This document shows, piece after piece, positions 13,599-15,109 of a stretch of 15,109 bases of DNA. This stretch comes from Fen-1258 sp027348115. Its GTDB lineage: Bacteria; Bacteroidota; Ignavibacteria; Ignavibacteriales; Melioribacteraceae. Position numbers and translations under genes: made by a program. The notes under the pieces were generated by a model. The model was not told the DNA's origin and did not search any database. It was given only the letters and a program-made list of their open reading frames with translations. The DNA lies in NCBI GenBank assembly GCA_027348115.1, contig DAIEQA010000175.1, forward strand, positions 1-15,109, in the 5' to 3' direction. Position 1 is the stretch's first letter; each line of letters opens with the position of its first letter.

Positions 13599-15109
13599 AT
13601 GAAATGTATTTTCTCTCTCATATTATTGTTTATTGTGCCGGCATTGTTTGCCCAGCAGAAGGATACGACCGCCAAGCCGTTAAGACTTCTTGAAAAGTCC
13701 GGGATTAAACGCGATACAACTTTAATTTCAGTCAGACCCGCAGACAAAATTTCCCCGGATTCTCTTGCAGCCCGCGATTCCATAAAAACAAAAAAGAAGT
13801 ATGATATCGACGCTGTTGTTTACGCTTCCTCCGCCGACTCTCTCATCTTCGATGTTCAGAGCAAGAAAATGTTTATCTACAACCAGGGGGAGCTCAAGTA
13901 CAAGGATACCGATCTTAAAAGCGGAAAAATATTTGTCGATTACGAGACAAACAATCTTGAAGCTTACGGTATTGCAGATACTTCCGACACGGCAAAAGTA
14001 AGATTAAAGCAGACGCCTAAGCTTATCGAAGGAAAAGAAAATTACGAAGGATCGACAATAAAATATAATTTCAAAAACCAAAGCGGTTTTATTTCACTCG
14101 CAAAAAACAAAGAGCAGGATAAACGCTACGAAGGCGAAAAGGTTAGAAAGGTAGATAAATCAACTTTCTTTATTCAGCACGGAATGTTTACCACTTGCGA
14201 AAAAGACACGCCCGATACTTACTTTACCGCGAGCGAAATGAAGGTAACCCAGAAAGATCAAATTGTAGCACGGTGGATTTTTATGTATATCGGGGGTGTG
14301 CCCTTCCCAATACCTCTTCCGTTCGCAGTATTTCCGAATGAAACAGGCAGACGCAGCGGTATAATTATTCCAACCTACGGGCAGGATCCGAGACGCGGAC
14401 AGTTTTTTAGAAATTTCGGTTACTTTTGGGCGCCCAACGATTACTTTGATGAAACCCTTACCGCCGATTTTTATTTGAAAGGCGGATTCGGATTGCATAA
14501 TAGAATTCGTTACGCTAAGCGGTACGATTTTTCCGGGGCCTTTACTGCGGCATATTCTAATCTTCACATAGGCCAGCCGGGCGATCCGACTTATACGGAA
14601 AGCAAAGATTATAATCTTTCATGGTATCATAATCAGCAAATTGACCCGACGATGAGATTGGATATCAATCTGCAATTCGTTTCTTCCAAAAATTATTTTA
14701 ATAACAACAGTATAAGCTATAACGATCTTCTTTCCCAGAATATTATTTCAAACGCGTCGTTTAGTAAAAGATGGGATGAATCCGGAAGCAGTCTTACTTT
14801 AAATTACAGCCGGACGCAGGATCTTAGCAGCGGCAATATTTATGAGACTCTTCCAAACGTAAGCTTTACAAAATCAATTACGTATCCTTTCCGAAGCGAT
14901 GATGCCGAATCGATAACAAATCAAAAGTGGTATGATCTTATCGGATACTCGTACACGGGACAATTTTTAAACAACAGGAACAAAATCGGCGGACAGTTAA
15001 ACATTCACGGCGGCTTCCAGCACAACATTACTATTAACGCGTCTCCAAAGATCGGCTACTTTAGTGTTTCTCCAAATATCATTTATAACGAAAAATGGTA
15101 CAATAAGAG
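13599..15109 (+). CDS. lptD: LPS-assembly outer-membrane protein LptD, N-terminal 503 codons (runs off the window)
   Basis: An open frame of 503 codons to the window end, with no stop. A signal peptide is clear (SLILLFIVPALFA-QQ, residues 1 to about 19). Residues 60-200 form the OstA/LptA-like periplasmic jelly-roll (strand pattern KMFIYNQGELKYKDTDLKSG, FVDYETNNLEAYG). The LptD junction to the barrel is well conserved: FTTCEKD (Cys200), VARWIFMYIGGVPFPIPLPF, GRRSGIIIPTYG (250-261), YFWAPNDYFDETLTADFYLK, LHNRIRYAKRYDFSG. From there on, alternating strands with many aromatic residues begin the beta-barrel. LptD with LptE inserts lipopolysaccharide into the outer leaflet; gene context (kinase, oxidoreductase, lipoprotein) suits an envelope role. 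The ATG at 13599 has only a weak ribosome site, 35 bases after the kinase stop. Cys200 is the only cysteine in the visible mature part. Confidence 0.88.
   Translation, partial: MKCIFSLILLFIVPALFAQQKDTTAKPLRLLEKSGIKRDTTLISVRPADKISPDSLAARDSIKTKKKYDIDAVVYASSADSLIFDVQSKKMFIYNQGELKYKDTDLKSGKIFVDYETNNLEAYGIADTSDTAKVRLKQTPKLIEGKENYEGSTIKYNFKNQSGFISLAKNKEQDKRYEGEKVRKVDKSTFFIQHGMFTTCEKDTPDTYFTASEMKVTQKDQIVARWIFMYIGGVPFPIPLPFAVFPNETGRRSGIIIPTYGQDPRRGQFFRNFGYFWAPNDYFDETLTADFYLKGGFGLHNRIRYAKRYDFSGAFTAAYSNLHIGQPGDPTYTESKDYNLSWYHNQQIDPTMRLDINLQFVSSKNYFNNNSISYNDLLSQNIISNASFSKRWDESGSSLTLNYSRTQDLSSGNIYETLPNVSFTKSITYPFRSDDAESITNQKWYDLIGYSYTGQFLNNRNKIGGQLNIHGGFQHNITINASPKIGYFSVSPNIIYNEKWYNK

Noticed and set aside
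14160..14567. 135-codon minus-strand open frame opposite lptD
   Set aside because: It is antisense to the best conserved part of lptD and shows no protein-like pattern of its own.

Overview
The window looks like chromosome from a free-living bacterium of the Bacteroidota/Chlorobi side of the tree, most likely Ignavibacteria-like. This is inferred from the gene set, not from a database match. The main clues are a type IX secretion system plug-type protein (a Bacteroidota/FCB trait), an outer membrane of the LptD type, a very large cytosolic alpha-amylase-like protein, and A+T-leaning base use with modest Shine-Dalgarno signals. All genes look like native housekeeping or envelope genes. I see no insertion sequence, integrase, tRNA, rRNA or CRISPR array.

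Layout. Positions 1-405 (minus) hold the first 135 codons of mutS. After a 216-base divergent spacer, 622-4254 (plus) encodes a 1210-residue GH13-like protein with long unrecognised flanks. It converges on the nfnA-nfnB pair (6677-4306, minus), an electron-bifurcating or transhydrogenase-type NADPH/ferredoxin/NAD flavoprotein. A perfect 26-bp palindrome sits between the two convergent genes. Upstream is a second minus-strand operon, 8339-6792: crcB (fluoride channel, carrying a frameshift), a DUF190 gene and a periplasmic PAP2 phosphatase. A stem-loop ends this operon.

From 8448 everything is on the plus strand. First comes an exported DUF4097 protein with a strict 18-residue TSGGD repeat, followed by a good hairpin terminator. 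Then comes a tightly packed run that looks like one transcription unit: a 79-residue small protein, the T9SS plug-type protein, a Gfo/Idh/MocA oxidoreductase, a LEA14-type lipoprotein, a ROK sugar kinase and the start of an LptD-type LPS assembly protein that runs off the end. Overlaps and gaps in this run range from a 19-base overlap to a 35-base gap.

How the genes fit together. The right half is concerned with the outer membrane and envelope (secretion plug, surface-sugar-type oxidoreductase, lipoprotein, LptD), with the sugar kinase embedded in it. The middle handles fluoride and membrane phosphate chemistry, and redox balance of NAD(P)H and ferredoxin. The most notable points are the crcB frameshift, the GH13 protein whose motif IV lacks the usual histidine, the 26-bp palindrome, the 18-residue solenoid-like repeat and the small beta-rich protein fused by overlap to the secretion plug gene. 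I found no convincing wholly new multi-gene system.
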